A stretch of DNA of 64,000 bases. It comes from Pseudarthrobacter enclensis (GTDB lineage: Bacteria > Actinomycetota > Actinomycetes > Actinomycetales > Micrococcaceae). The translations under genes and the position numbers were made by a program. Below the pieces are notes generated by a model. The model was not told where the DNA came from, ran no database searches, and saw nothing but the letters and a program-made list of their open reading frames with translations. Shown here piece after piece: positions 63,888-64,000 of this stretch. How positions within the stretch are numbered: position 1 is the stretch's first letter; each line of letters begins with the position of its first letter. The DNA is taken from contig NZ_JAUSRE010000007.1 of NCBI RefSeq assembly GCF_030811655.1, positions 62,001 to 126,000 on the forward strand, in the 5' to 3' direction.

Positions 63888-63982
63888 CCTTTCCGTGGAT
63901 GGGTCCAGTTCCTAGTATTCTCTTTCGAAGGGTCCCGCAATCTGTGGGCAGCCCCCGTCCTTCCTGAGAGGTATGTTGTTCC

Positions 63983-64000
63983 ATGGCCACACCCACAAAG
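63983..64000 (+). CDS. First six codons of a gene cut by the window end
   Basis: An ATG at 63983 (MATPTK) preceded by GAGAGG at good distance, after a tRNA terminator and an A/T-richer stretch. The rest lies outside the window, so the product cannot be named. Confidence 0.5.

Overview
The window is about 64 kb of high-GC chromosome from an actinobacterium. Gene content and order point to Micrococcaceae, most likely Arthrobacter or Pseudarthrobacter (inference). Supporting signs are the gluABCD uptake operon, mycobacterial-type synteny (dapD-dapE ... sigE-rseA-tatB-mrp ... adnAB-nudC-uvrD2), DUF3117 and DUF3107 mini-proteins, frequent GTG/TTG starts and many 4-bp ATGA/GTGA gene overlaps. I see no prophage, insertion sequence, CRISPR array or integron. 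Almost everything reads as core genome.

Layout. 1-5.3 kb: divergent lysine/DAP genes dapD (cut by the window edge) and dapE, then the glutamate-type ABC operon gluA-gluB-gluC-gluD on the minus strand. 5.4-14.5 kb: LOG-family protein, DivIVA-like protein, PIG-V-like membrane glycosyltransferase, DUF3117, O-methyltransferase, ECF sigma factor and anti-sigma factor, tatB, mrp, DUF1003 and a soluble MgtE_N/CBS protein. 14.5-22.4 kb: stress-type membrane protein, aminopeptidase P, PHP phosphoesterase, an orphan beta-class DNA methyltransferase, DEAD-box helicase and RNB ribonuclease. 22.4-28.4 kb: thiamin genes (thiE divergent from a TPP riboswitch-thiO-thiS-thiG unit), a small membrane protein, DUF3107, a TetR regulator and a MoeZ/ThiF-rhodanese protein.

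28.4-41.1 kb: a nearly complete haem locus. hemA diverges from hemE-hemY-(secreted Pro/Ala protein)-hemQ-hemH-hemC-hemD-hemB-(flavin monooxygenase)-hemL. HemQ together with HemY and HemH indicates the coproporphyrin-dependent route. 41.1-43.9 kb: a second polar amino acid ABC operon. 43.9-57.4 kb: a DNA repair/nucleotide block (DnaQ-like exonuclease, alkyltransferase-like protein, AdnA/AdnB helicase-nuclease, APH-like protein, NudC, UvrD2, YgjP-type peptidase). 57.4-64 kb: DUF2342 zincin, PDZ/Lon-like protease, UPF0182 membrane protein, two identical initiator tRNA genes and the first codons of another gene.

The most useful sequence-level pattern is a TANNNT box placed 5-7 nt before the start codon of at least fourteen genes, which suggests widespread leaderless transcription and fixes several start codons. 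The best candidates for follow-up are the unexplained partners in the haem operon (secreted low-complexity protein and luciferase-like monooxygenase), the palindromes near hemA/hemE and hemQ, and the orphan DNA methyltransferase.
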